24,274 bases of DNA from CALGLS01 sp047626155 (lineage in GTDB: Bacteria; Bacteroidota; Bacteroidia; Chitinophagales; Saprospiraceae). Each line of letters begins with the position of its first letter. Position 1 is the stretch's first letter. The stretch is from NCBI GenBank assembly GCA_047626155.1, contig JBLHRR010000080.1, positions 1 through 24,274 on the forward strand. Reading direction: 5' to 3'. Positions 13,788 to 20,781 of this stretch are shown here, piece by piece. The translations under genes were made by a program, and so were the position numbers. The notes under the pieces are model-generated. The model made no database searches. It saw only the letters and a program-made list of their open reading frames with translations, and was not told the origin of the DNA.

Positions 13788-14936
13788 ATGAGAAATATCG
13801 TCGGACAAACGCCTCGAGGGAAAGACTTCTACCCAAGAGATACCGTCATCAATAAAATCTATCGACGTTTAGATGCCGGTAGTCACATCTTTTTGTCTGC
13901 TCCTCGTCGGGCAGGGAAAACCTCCATCATGCGATTCATGGAAGAGTCTCCTCGTAAAGGTTATGCTTTTGTCTACCTCAATGTGGAAGACGTCGAAGAT
14001 TCTGAAGACTACTTCCGAACCCTCTCAGAGGAGTTATTGAATAGCTCCTCCGTGACTACTTTGATGAAGGCTACTAAGAAAACAAGAAACCTCTTCGAAG
14101 ATTTTGCGGACCATGTAAAGAAGATCAAGGTCTGGGGAATAGAAGTGGAAACACAATCCAAAGAACAGCCGAGGTACAGCAAAGAATTTGAAAAATTGAT
14201 GAGCTCTTTGGATACAACGACATTTACAATTGTAATGTTAGTAGATGAATTTCCGGTAACAGTAGAACAAATCGAAAAGAAGACAGACGCGGAAGAGTCT
14301 CGTCGATTTCTGCACATAAACAGAAGTATTCGACAGCGGGCAAAGAGAGGAATTCAGTTTTTATATACTGGTTCTATTGGCTTACCCAATATCGCGAGAA
14401 AACTAAATGCCACTGCCACGATTAACGACTTGAATGTGGTGGAGGTCCCGCCTTTATCTCGAAAAGAAGCTACTGATTTTATCCGAAAATTGTTTAGAAA
14501 TTATTCCTTAAAAAGCGAGAAAGGAACCACCCCATATATCTTGGATAAACTTCGATGGTTGATGCCATTCTTTATTCAGTTGATGGTTCAGATGCTAATC
14601 GATGAATCAGAAATAACTGGCAAACCCATCAATAAGGAAACCGTTGATAAGGTCTTTGAAAAAGCTTCCAACCATAGAAACAATATCTACTTCGAAAACT
14701 ATTACAGCCGCTTAGATAAATCATTGGTAAAGGAAGATGCCAAGTTAGCTAAAATGATTTTGTCGAAAATTGCAGTAGAAAATGAAGTAGCATTGGATGC
14801 CTTTAAAAAAGAAAAAGATGGAGCTGCCGTTTTAGAAATACTGGAATTCGATGGCTACATTAATAGCAACGGCGGTAAGTTTAGTTTCAACTCCCCTATT
14901 TTGCAAAATTGGTGGATTAAGTATGCCAACGACTAA
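13788..14936 (+). CDS. P-loop ATPase with C-terminal winged-helix region (archaeal-ATPase/ORC-like AAA)
   Basis: ATG at 13788 starts MRNIVGQTPRGKDFYPRD, where homologous ATPases usually begin; a GTG at 13746 would add 14 polar residues. The 382-residue protein has Walker A APRRAGKTS (about 38-46), Walker B IVMLVDEFP (148-156, Asp153-Glu154), and a sensor-1 type strand FLYTGSIGL (191-199). A lid region and a C-terminal winged-helix-like part (about 317-378) follow, ending FNSPILQNWW. This layout is seen in the archaeal-type ATPases that Bacteroidota carry in many copies. The role is unsettled: STAND-like signalling, regulation or defence have all been suggested for relatives. A second P-loop ATPase follows 186 bp downstream on the same strand. 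Its promoter is overlapped by a strong palindrome, so it is likely repressed. Confidence 0.85.
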   Translation: MRNIVGQTPRGKDFYPRDTVINKIYRRLDAGSHIFLSAPRRAGKTSIMRFMEESPRKGYAFVYLNVEDVEDSEDYFRTLSEELLNSSSVTTLMKATKKTRNLFEDFADHVKKIKVWGIEVETQSKEQPRYSKEFEKLMSSLDTTTFTIVMLVDEFPVTVEQIEKKTDAEESRRFLHINRSIRQRAKRGIQFLYTGSIGLPNIARKLNATATINDLNVVEVPPLSRKEATDFIRKLFRNYSLKSEKGTTPYILDKLRWLMPFFIQLMVQMLIDESEITGKPINKETVDKVFEKASNHRNNIYFENYYSRLDKSLVKEDAKLAKMILSKIAVENEVALDAFKKEKDGAAVLEILEFDGYINSNGGKFSFNSPILQNWWIKYAND

Positions 14937-15017
14937 GCCGTAAAGACACAAGCAGAAAGCGCAGAGGCCATAGGTCGATCGTAAAAAGGCGCATTTGCTC
15001 CGCGGTTTTATGTTCGT

Positions 15018-15050
15018 ACGTTTAGTAAACTTTTGAAGTTTACTAAACGT
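15018..15050. repeat. perfect 15-bp inverted repeat with TTG loop
   Basis: ACGTTTAGTAAACTT (15018-15032) is fully complementary to 15036-15050. No T-run follows on either strand, so a regulatory site between the two ATPase genes is more likely than a terminator. Each arm contains the odd palindrome GTTTASTAAAC that also occurs at 9245-9255. The bases before it (14937-14970) hold a degenerate GTAAAGACACAAGC-type repeat seen often in this phylum. Confidence 0.6.
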
Positions 15051-15122
15051 TCACACATCTCACTCCACCTTCTTTTCGATCTCTCGTTAATGATAATAAA
15101 AACGCTATAAATCTCAGACAAC

Positions 15123-17369
15123 ATGCCTTCAAAAACAGTAGCCTGCATTTACAATCCGAAGAACCAATCGCCGGAAGAACTAGCGAAACACTTTATCGTT
15201 CGGAAGCGGATATTTGAGAAACTCTTTGCGGAAATCAAGACATCGAGCATGGAGTATCCCGAGCAGCATTTCATGATCGAAGGGAAACGTGGCATGGGGA
15301 AAACAACGCTTTTACTTAAACTAGCCTATGAAGTAGAACAAGATGAAAAGTTGAGTAAGTGGCTGATTCCCTTGAACTTCAATGAGGAAGAATACAGCGT
15401 TCGTAAATTATATAAATTCTGGGAACGGATCATTCAACTACTTGCAGAAAAACATACGATCTTCTTAGAAATGAAACAACAGGCGGATCACCTGTCTAAA
15501 GCTTATCGTTCTGACGATGAGTACGAAAGAGCTTTATACGAGCTACTAACAAAAACATTACAAAGTCAGAAAAAGAAAACCATTCTCTTTATTGACAACT
15601 TCGGAGACATGTTTCAGAAGTTCACTGACCTTGAAGCACATAGACTGAGAAAGATATTACAGTCATCGGCAGACATACGATTGATTGCCGCTTCATCTGT
15701 CGTACTCGAAGCATTCTACCAATACAATCATCCCTTTTATGAGTTCTTTAAAGTGGAGCGATTAGAAGGCCTCGATGCGGCGCAGACTAAATTACTTTTG
15801 CTGCAGCTCGGGGAAGTCTATGAACAAGAGAGTATTCAATCTTTAGTCAAAAATCAACCTGGCCGGGTAGAAGCGCTTAGACGTTTAACTGGCGGCGTTA
15901 CCAGAACCATCATTTTACTTTTCGAAATTTTTGCAGATGACCATACCGGTAATACTTTCATCGATTTGGAGAAGGTACTAGATCGGGTTACGCCATTGTA
16001 TAAACATCGAATGGACGACCTGACTCCGGGCCAACAAGAGGTGGTAGAAACCATTGCTTTACATTGGGATGCGATAAGTGTAAAAGAGATCCAAGGGGCT
16101 ACGAGGATGGAAAGCAAACTCATTTCAGCACTGCTACAACAGCTGACTAAACAAGAAATTGTCAGTAAAATAAAAACCAATACTAAAAACCATTTATACC
16201 AAATAAATGAACGGTTTTTCAACATTTGGTACCTCATGCGTCATGGCCGTAGCGGAGACAAACAGAAGGTGTTATGGCTCGTTCGTTTTCTCGAACAATG
16301 GTGCGATAAATCGGAAATTGATGAACGCAGTAAAAGGCATATTGAAAACTTACAACAAGGTAATTACAATCCCAAAGGTGCCGTACTTTTATCAGAAGCA
16401 TTAGCGATGACCAATCACCTGACTTCAGAAAGTCAACATCGTTTATTAGAGGCGACACGTGATTTTTTAGTTCAGAAAAACAGCCCGTATGTCAAGCAAT
16501 TAATCCGTTCAGATGTGGAGTTATTGAACCAGGCAGAGTTTGCGTTTAAAGAACAGGATTTCAATATGGCTTTGCCCTATTTGCTAAAGATGAAAACCAA
16601 AGATGATTTTAAAATCGCTTGGGTCTATCATAAAAATAAAAACTTCGCCCAAGCTGAAAAACATTACAAAAAGGCCGCGACTAAAGGGCATGTAGCCGCT
16701 TTAAATAACTTGGCGGTCATGTACGAACGCATCCACAACAAACCAAAATTAGCAGAAAAATTATACCAAAAAGCCGCCCTCAGTAATCAGCCAGATGCCT
16801 TATATAATTTAGGATTATTTTATAAAAACCGGGGAAAGCAGTACAAGCAAGCTGAAGTATATTACAAAAAATCACTGGATCAAAAGAAAGACAAAGACGT
16901 GCTTTTTAGCCTCGCGAATCTTTATGCCAATGAGTTAAAGCAACCAGCTAATGCTTTAAAGTATTATGAATCGGCAGCAAAAGAAGGACAAATGCAAGCG
17001 ATGAATAACCTCGCATATTTGTACATTGAGGTATATCAGGACGCCAACAAGGCTACCAAGTATTTCAAGCAAGCCATCAAATCGGGGTTGCTCTACTCTG
17101 AAAATTTCATACGAATTTGCGAAGAGCATCCTGTTAATTTCCACCTGCTTTATTTATTAGCTGCCAAAGAATATGAATTCCTATATCAGCATTTCAATAG
17201 TCCAGAATCTGATCATCTCAGAATCAGAGACCGTTTAAAACCCATCTATTATGCCACCGTTTTCTTCTTAAAAAAGAAGTACCCCACAGAGTGGTTGCGT
17301 ATGGGAGAAGAACTAGAGGAGACGGTTATGGAAATAGTGGAAAAGGTGGAGAAGATGAGAGATAGTTAG
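15123..17369 (+). CDS. STAND-like P-loop ATPase with C-terminal Sel1/TPR repeats
   Basis: The 748-residue, cytoplasmic protein has Walker A EGKRGMGKTT (53-62) and Walker B TILFIDNFGD (153-162), where Asn replaces the usual Glu after the Asp. An LTGGVTRTI segment (255-263) and a winged-helix region (about 296-366, with SVKEIQGATRMESKLISALLQQL in outline) follow. From about 465 to 655 there are Sel1/TPR units (AEKHYKKAATKGHVAALNNLAVMY, AEKLYQKAALS, ALKYYESAAKEGQMQAMNNLAYLY in part). The order NTPase - winged helix - superhelical repeats is the plan of STAND proteins, which use the repeats to sense a partner and the NTPase as a switch. There is no obvious effector domain. The neighbouring ATPase on the same strand could be a partner. 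Defence, signalling or transcription control remain open. Confidence 0.85.
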   Translation: MPSKTVACIYNPKNQSPEELAKHFIVRKRIFEKLFAEIKTSSMEYPEQHFMIEGKRGMGKTTLLLKLAYEVEQDEKLSKWLIPLNFNEEEYSVRKLYKFWERIIQLLAEKHTIFLEMKQQADHLSKAYRSDDEYERALYELLTKTLQSQKKKTILFIDNFGDMFQKFTDLEAHRLRKILQSSADIRLIAASSVVLEAFYQYNHPFYEFFKVERLEGLDAAQTKLLLLQLGEVYEQESIQSLVKNQPGRVEALRRLTGGVTRTIILLFEIFADDHTGNTFIDLEKVLDRVTPLYKHRMDDLTPGQQEVVETIALHWDAISVKEIQGATRMESKLISALLQQLTKQEIVSKIKTNTKNHLYQINERFFNIWYLMRHGRSGDKQKVLWLVRFLEQWCDKSEIDERSKRHIENLQQGNYNPKGAVLLSEALAMTNHLTSESQHRLLEATRDFLVQKNSPYVKQLIRSDVELLNQAEFAFKEQDFNMALPYLLKMKTKDDFKIAWVYHKNKNFAQAEKHYKKAATKGHVAALNNLAVMYERIHNKPKLAEKLYQKAALSNQPDALYNLGLFYKNRGKQYKQAEVYYKKSLDQKKDKDVLFSLANLYANELKQPANALKYYESAAKEGQMQAMNNLAYLYIEVYQDANKATKYFKQAIKSGLLYSENFIRICEEHPVNFHLLYLLAAKEYEFLYQHFNSPESDHLRIRDRLKPIYYATVFFLKKKYPTEWLRMGEELEETVMEIVEKVEKMRDS

Positions 17370-17522
17370 TCAATTGGGGGCCTCCCTTCGAAGGAAGTCG
17401 TTGCGTTTTCGTTCCACCGTTTCGGTTACCCATCCTCGAATTAGCGAGTTCCCCTAACTTTAAATTATTCATTTTTTTTTAAAACTAACTCATTCTTCTT
17501 ACGAAATAGCTACCTTTCCACC

Positions 17523-17897
17523 ATGAATAGAGATGAACAACTACTAGCGCTACGGCCACAAATACCACTGATTTTAGAGGACAACAAAAACGAGGTGGAA
17601 GCCTTCATGCATCAAACCCTTCGACCGATTCTGAAATTTCAACATTCGACTCTAATTAGATGCATCAAAGGAGCGCCACATTTTAAACACTTGATCTTTA
17701 AATTAGAAAGGGAAAAGAAGAACAGAGACACCTTAAAAGAATTTTTACAGAAGAATAAGCTATTAAAAGCCCAATTGATCGGAGTAGTTATTGGTTTATT
17801 TTCTGAATCGGAATTAGATTGTTTTGAAAAGAATGAGTCGGAATTAAAAAAACGAATATGGGAGATGGCAGTCACTCGGTTTTTATCAGAGCTTTAA
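17523..17897 (+). CDS. small conserved Bacteroidota protein of unknown function
   Basis: The 124-residue product starts MNRDEQLLALRPQIPLI. It contains the segment MHQTLRPILKFQHSTLI and ends SELKKRIWEMAVTRFLSEL. It looks all-helical and cytoplasmic. I recall small proteins of this pattern (LALRP, TLRPILK, IIGLF, ESELRRRI) in many Flavobacteriia, often labelled glyoxalase without supporting residues; no metal-binding glyoxalase motif is seen here, so I do not use that name. The ATG at 17523 is preceded by ACCTTTCCACC, with TAGCTACC just upstream. Its stop is only 3 bp from the stop of the convergent VF530 gene, so the two 3' ends almost overlap. Confidence 0.7.
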   Translation: MNRDEQLLALRPQIPLILEDNKNEVEAFMHQTLRPILKFQHSTLIRCIKGAPHFKHLIFKLEREKKNRDTLKEFLQKNKLLKAQLIGVVIGLFSESELDCFEKNESELKKRIWEMAVTRFLSEL

Positions 17898-17900
17898 GGA

Positions 17901-18119
17901 TCAATGCCCAATAGAATCCAGATAAAGCGTTTCCACCTTAGTCCGTGCCCAAGGCGTTCGACGCAAAAACTTCAAGCTGGATTTGATCGATGGATCAGAA
18001 TTAAAACATTTAATATTGATTTCCTGTCCTAGCTTTTCAAAGCCATATCTATCGACTAGGTATTCTAGGATATCAGCGAGTTTTATGCTGTGAAGCGGGT
18101 TGTTTGGTTGTTTTTCCAT
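17901..18119 (-). CDS. VF530 family protein (DUF2132)
   Basis: ATG at 18119 gives 72 residues, MEKQPNNPLHSIKLADILEY onward. The family signature is clear: NPLHxxxLxxIL, YGFEKLGQEINIKCFNSDPS, IKSSLKFLRRTPWARTKVE. Family members are short proteins (about 70-80 residues) with a compact helical fold and are annotated as DNA-binding on structural grounds; the biological role is not established. A TTG further upstream (18149) would add ten residues but matches the family poorly. The gene is preceded on the same strand by the conserved hairpin element, which ends 37 nt before the start codon. Confidence 0.88.
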   Translation of the reverse strand: MEKQPNNPLHSIKLADILEYLVDRYGFEKLGQEINIKCFNSDPSIKSSLKFLRRTPWARTKVETLYLDSIGH

Positions 18120-18156
18120 GTGTAAATTTAAACTCAAAATACCAATCAAAATATTC

Positions 18157-18283
18157 TACGTATTACACAAAAAATAATTTCCTGATTTCTTTGGTGGAAA
18201 CGATTATATAAATTACTCTCCCTGTGGTCGTTTTGATTTACATAATCGTTTCCAAATCGTGAAGTTAATTTTTCATTGTCACT
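18157..18283 (-). ncRNA. conserved hairpin element, copy 2 (candidate leader RNA)
   Basis: On the - strand the 5' end reads TAGTGACAATGAAAAATTAA and the 3' end AAATTATTTTTTGTG plus TAATACGTA. Both ends are nearly identical to copy 1 at 9665-9790. The 21-nt loop block at 18235-18215 differs from copy 1 by three transitions. The inner stem, 18236-18254 with 18195-18213, is 19 bp with one odd pair (18241/18208) that is G-U on the - strand but A-C on the +. The stem sequence is unrelated to that of copy 1, so pairing is kept while bases change. It lies between the M28 peptidase stop and the VF530 gene. Confidence 0.6.
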
Positions 18284-18343
18284 ACGATGATTTCCACATC
18301 TCGAATTTCGATTGGCATTTTGATTGATACTTTCATTCATTAA

Positions 18344-19906
18344 TTATTTCAAATCCTCATCTAACTCCTTCCTCGGCATCATCTCCTCCCGCTGCGAAGT
18401 CTCCCAAACAAAATGCGCAATAATAGTCGCAGCCTGTTTCAAATCATCTCCAGAAAGTTGATCCCAGTTGTCCATATTAGAGTGATGCGTTCTAGTGAAG
18501 TAGTGCATTGGTTCTTGAATAAATTGAAAGCCAGGAATACCAACACCATCAAAAGGGAGGTGATCAGTACCACCAGTATTACTAAGGGTAACTGTAGAGG
18601 CATCCATGTCCTTAAACGGATTGAGAAATTCTCTGAAGATAGGAACGACATCGTTATTCCCCTGCGTAAAAATACCTCGAATTTTCCCCGTACCATTGTC
18701 CAAATTATAATAAGCAGATACTTTTTTCTGATCTGGCTTCAAAGATTGTGGCGTCCAACCCAATGAATCAAAAACAGCATAGTGATTTCCGACATAGCCA
18801 CGGGAGCCAAATAAGCCTTGCTCCTCCCCTGTCCATAATGCCAATCGCAATGTTCTTTTTGGTTTCACCCCCGATTCTTTAATCGTCTCTAACAATATTC
18901 TTGCAACTTCCATCATCACCGCAGAACCTGCTCCATTATCTGTCGCTCCGGTACCAGTGTGCCAGGAGTCAAAGTGAGCTCCAAAAATAACAACCTCGTC
19001 TTTATTATCCGTTCCTGGAATTTCAGCGATGATATTGTGCTCCATTCCATCTGGGTTGGTGTATTCTGATTTCAAATCAACATTAAGTGAAACGGGAATA
19101 CCTTTATTCATCAATCTGAAAATACGATTGTAATGCTCTACAGATAAAGTCATCTGGGGAACCACTTTCTTTCCGTTATTACGAGCACGTCCTTCTCCAG
19201 TTCTTGCTCCTGAAACGAAAACAGTCCCAAGATCTCCTTTATAACTTCTATCCAAAACCGCAATTGGTTTTTCCTCTTCCAACATTTTCCAAATTTCTCT
19301 ATTCATGGAAAAACCACCCGCTCTATTTCCACGTCGTGGCCTTGGCGTAGGCATTCCGGCATCCGCTAATTTCAATAAAGTTTCTGCGTCATGTCGCTCC
19401 CCCATTGCATCTTCTGGAAGTTTTACTTCACGGATCGTATCCATCAATACAAATTTATTAGCCAAACGGCCTTTGTATTTAGCAATGTCTTCCTTGTCCT
19501 GTATATCCAGATAAATCACTTCACCACTTCCTTTGACAGAAGGTGACCATGCCTTTGGGTAAGCAATAATCGGCCAGTAAGTAGGACCCGTCGCATGCAT
19601 TTCAAAGTGGGTCATTTCCCAACCTCTGCCAAATGGGCCCCATTCTTCGAGGTGGACATTTTGCATGCCCCATTTTTTGAGTTCTTCCTGTGCCCAAGCA
19701 GTTGCCTTGTCCAATCCGGGAGAGCCAGTTAATCTTGGCCCATGAACATCACAAACATAAGAGGCGATATCCATAACTTGACTTTGCTCAAGGCCATGCT
19801 TTTTGATGAGTTCAACTGTTTCAGTTGGTCTTTCTTTTTTTTCTTCCTGTGCTTGTAAGCTTATTGTTACAATCAAAAGGAGTAATAGGTAAAATATACG
19901 TTTCAT
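18344..19906 (-). CDS. secreted M28 family zinc aminopeptidase
   Basis: The 520-residue metallopeptidase has a signal peptide (1-19, RIFYLLLLLIVTISLQA) and a PA-like inserted region between about 120 and 290. The M28 catalytic domain carries all expected residues: His311 (GAHFDSWH), bridging Asp323 (ATDNGAG), catalytic Glu361 and ligand Glu362 (TGEEQG), Asp403 (YYNLDNG), and His474 or His475 (RTHHSNMD). M28 exopeptidases bind two zinc ions and remove N-terminal residues. No lipobox or T9SS C-terminal domain is seen, so a periplasmic location is likely. It may act with the DPP5-like peptidase in peptide use. Its stop is followed by the hairpin element and the VF530 gene. A short inverted repeat lies upstream at 19942-19959. 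Confidence 0.93.
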   Translation of the reverse strand: MKRIFYLLLLLIVTISLQAQEEKKERPTETVELIKKHGLEQSQVMDIASYVCDVHGPRLTGSPGLDKATAWAQEELKKWGMQNVHLEEWGPFGRGWEMTHFEMHATGPTYWPIIAYPKAWSPSVKGSGEVIYLDIQDKEDIAKYKGRLANKFVLMDTIREVKLPEDAMGERHDAETLLKLADAGMPTPRPRRGNRAGGFSMNREIWKMLEEEKPIAVLDRSYKGDLGTVFVSGARTGEGRARNNGKKVVPQMTLSVEHYNRIFRLMNKGIPVSLNVDLKSEYTNPDGMEHNIIAEIPGTDNKDEVVIFGAHFDSWHTGTGATDNGAGSAVMMEVARILLETIKESGVKPKRTLRLALWTGEEQGLFGSRGYVGNHYAVFDSLGWTPQSLKPDQKKVSAYYNLDNGTGKIRGIFTQGNNDVVPIFREFLNPFKDMDASTVTLSNTGGTDHLPFDGVGIPGFQFIQEPMHYFTRTHHSNMDNWDQLSGDDLKQAATIIAHFVWETSQREEMMPRKELDEDLK

Positions 19907-19941
19907 AAATTAAGTATTGTACGATCGTTATTGAATAATCT

Positions 19942-19959
19942 ATTAGGGAACGTCCTAAT
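19942..19959. promoter_or_regulatory. short inverted repeat upstream of the M28 gene
   Basis: ATTAGG (19942-19947) and CCTAAT (19954-19959) flank a 6-bp spacer, 35 bp before the M28 start codon on the - strand. An ACGATCGT palindrome lies at 19921-19928. These could be operator or leader hairpins. The rest of 19907-20117 shows no coding frame; a TACTTTCG box further upstream on - is a possible -7 element. Confidence 0.3.
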
Positions 19960-20117
19960 CTGCTAAAGAAGGTGTTTTATTTTCCACGAAAGTAAGAAAT
20001 AAATAAAAATTATACTAGAGTTTATGCCTGAGGGTTTTGTATAAGAATCAAATTAGTCATTTTAGGGCAACCGAGGAAGGCATGGAACCTAATAATCTTA
20101 GCTATTGACTATTAAAC

Positions 20118-20186
20118 TTTATTCCAAATAGAATGGTACGGTCGGCCGGAAACCGAACACCGAAGACCCGAAACCGAATAACCTCT
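20118..20186 (+). repeat. dispersed ~69-bp repeat, copy A
   Basis: TTTATTCCAAA leads into GGTACGGTCGGC, GGAAACCGA and a run of CCGA-type words, ending AACCTCT. Nearly the same sequence occurs inverted at 22697-22766 (copy B), about 85 percent identical by eye. It lies about 100 bp upstream of the oad promoter. Confidence 0.8.
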
Positions 20187-20278
20187 AATCTATTGACTTC
20201 CCATATTTGCAAGAAAAAATATTTTTTGAGAAAGAAGTAGAAATAACTGTCCCATTCCCGTTAATTCCCTCAATTTTC

Positions 20279-20310
20279 ACTTGGGTCTTTCAACCAAATG
20301 ATTAACTTTG
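20279..20310 (+). promoter_or_regulatory. promoter of the oadGAB cluster
   Basis: TTG at 20281-20283 and TAACTTTG at 20303-20310 are exactly 19 bp apart, a full match to the Bacteroidota consensus TTG-N19-TAnnTTTG. Transcription would begin near 20316. That start excludes the upstream ATG at 20298 and supports ATG 20403 as the start of oadG. Confidence 0.65.
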
Positions 20311-20402
20311 GCCTTCTTGTTAAACGAACACTTTATAGTAAATCTGTGGGTTTATCAAGAATAACATTTGCTATTACATTAAACACTAGAGAAAACGACC
20401 AT

Positions 20403-20678
20403 ATGGACCCTACGCTATCAAAGGCCTTCCTTCTTCTTTTCGTTGGTATGATTACCGTCATCGTCATCTTATCCTTAGTTGTTCTAAGTGGTAAGATGCT
20501 TATTTCGATTATAAATCGCTTCTTTCCACTACCTCCTGAAAAGGCCAAAAAGAAACGAACGAAAATTGCAGCAAGTCCAGATCGAAAATTAAATCCAAAG
20601 AAATTAGCAGCCATTATTGCTGCGGTAGAGGCTATAACTGGGGGAAGAGGTACCGTAACTAAAGTTGAAAAAGTATAG
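20403..20678 (+). CDS. oadG: oxaloacetate decarboxylase gamma chain-like membrane subunit
   Basis: ATG at 20403 gives 91 residues, MDPTLSKAFLLLFVGMITVI onward. One N-terminal transmembrane helix (about 8-32) is followed by a basic stretch (KAKKKRTK) and a short C-terminal segment (PKKLAAIIAAVEAITGG). This is the plan of the gamma subunit, which anchors the soluble alpha chain to the membrane beta chain. The frame is open to an ATG at 20298, but that codon lies upstream of the predicted transcription start and adds unrelated residues. Identification rests on topology and on its position directly before the alpha and beta genes; the sequence itself is weakly conserved in this family. The gap to oadA is 103 bp and contains competing stem-loops. 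Confidence 0.8.
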   Translation: MDPTLSKAFLLLFVGMITVIVILSLVVLSGKMLISIINRFFPLPPEKAKKKRTKIAASPDRKLNPKKLAAIIAAVEAITGGRGTVTKVEKV

Positions 20679-20715
20679 TGTGAGGTAACCCCAACGCCAC
20701 AACGATATAATACGA

Positions 20716-20767
20716 AATAACAAATACTGCCTTTGTTATTGGAAAAGCTATTCCAATACTATAGGCA
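20716..20767 (+). promoter_or_regulatory. competing stem-loops in the oadG-oadA gap
   Basis: Stem A pairs AATAACAAA (20716-20724) with TTTGTTATT (20732-20740). Stem B pairs TGCCT (20728-20732) with AGGCA (20763-20767) and ATTGGAA (20738-20744) with TTCCAAT (20751-20757). A and B share bases 20732 and 20738-20740, so they exclude each other. They end 14 nt before the oadA start and could tune its translation. Confidence 0.35.
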
Positions 20768-20781
20768 ACAATAAACTCAGT

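Noticed and set aside
18146..18340. A 64-codon - strand frame starting 4 bp after the M28 stop and covering hairpin copy 2
   Set aside because: The differences from copy 1 are not biased to third codon positions. Copy 1 has stops and a frame shift in the matching region, and base pairing explains the conservation better.
20298..20402. Upstream ATG extending OadG by 35 residues
   Set aside because: It lies inside the promoter, upstream of the predicted transcription start, and the extra residues do not resemble a gamma chain.
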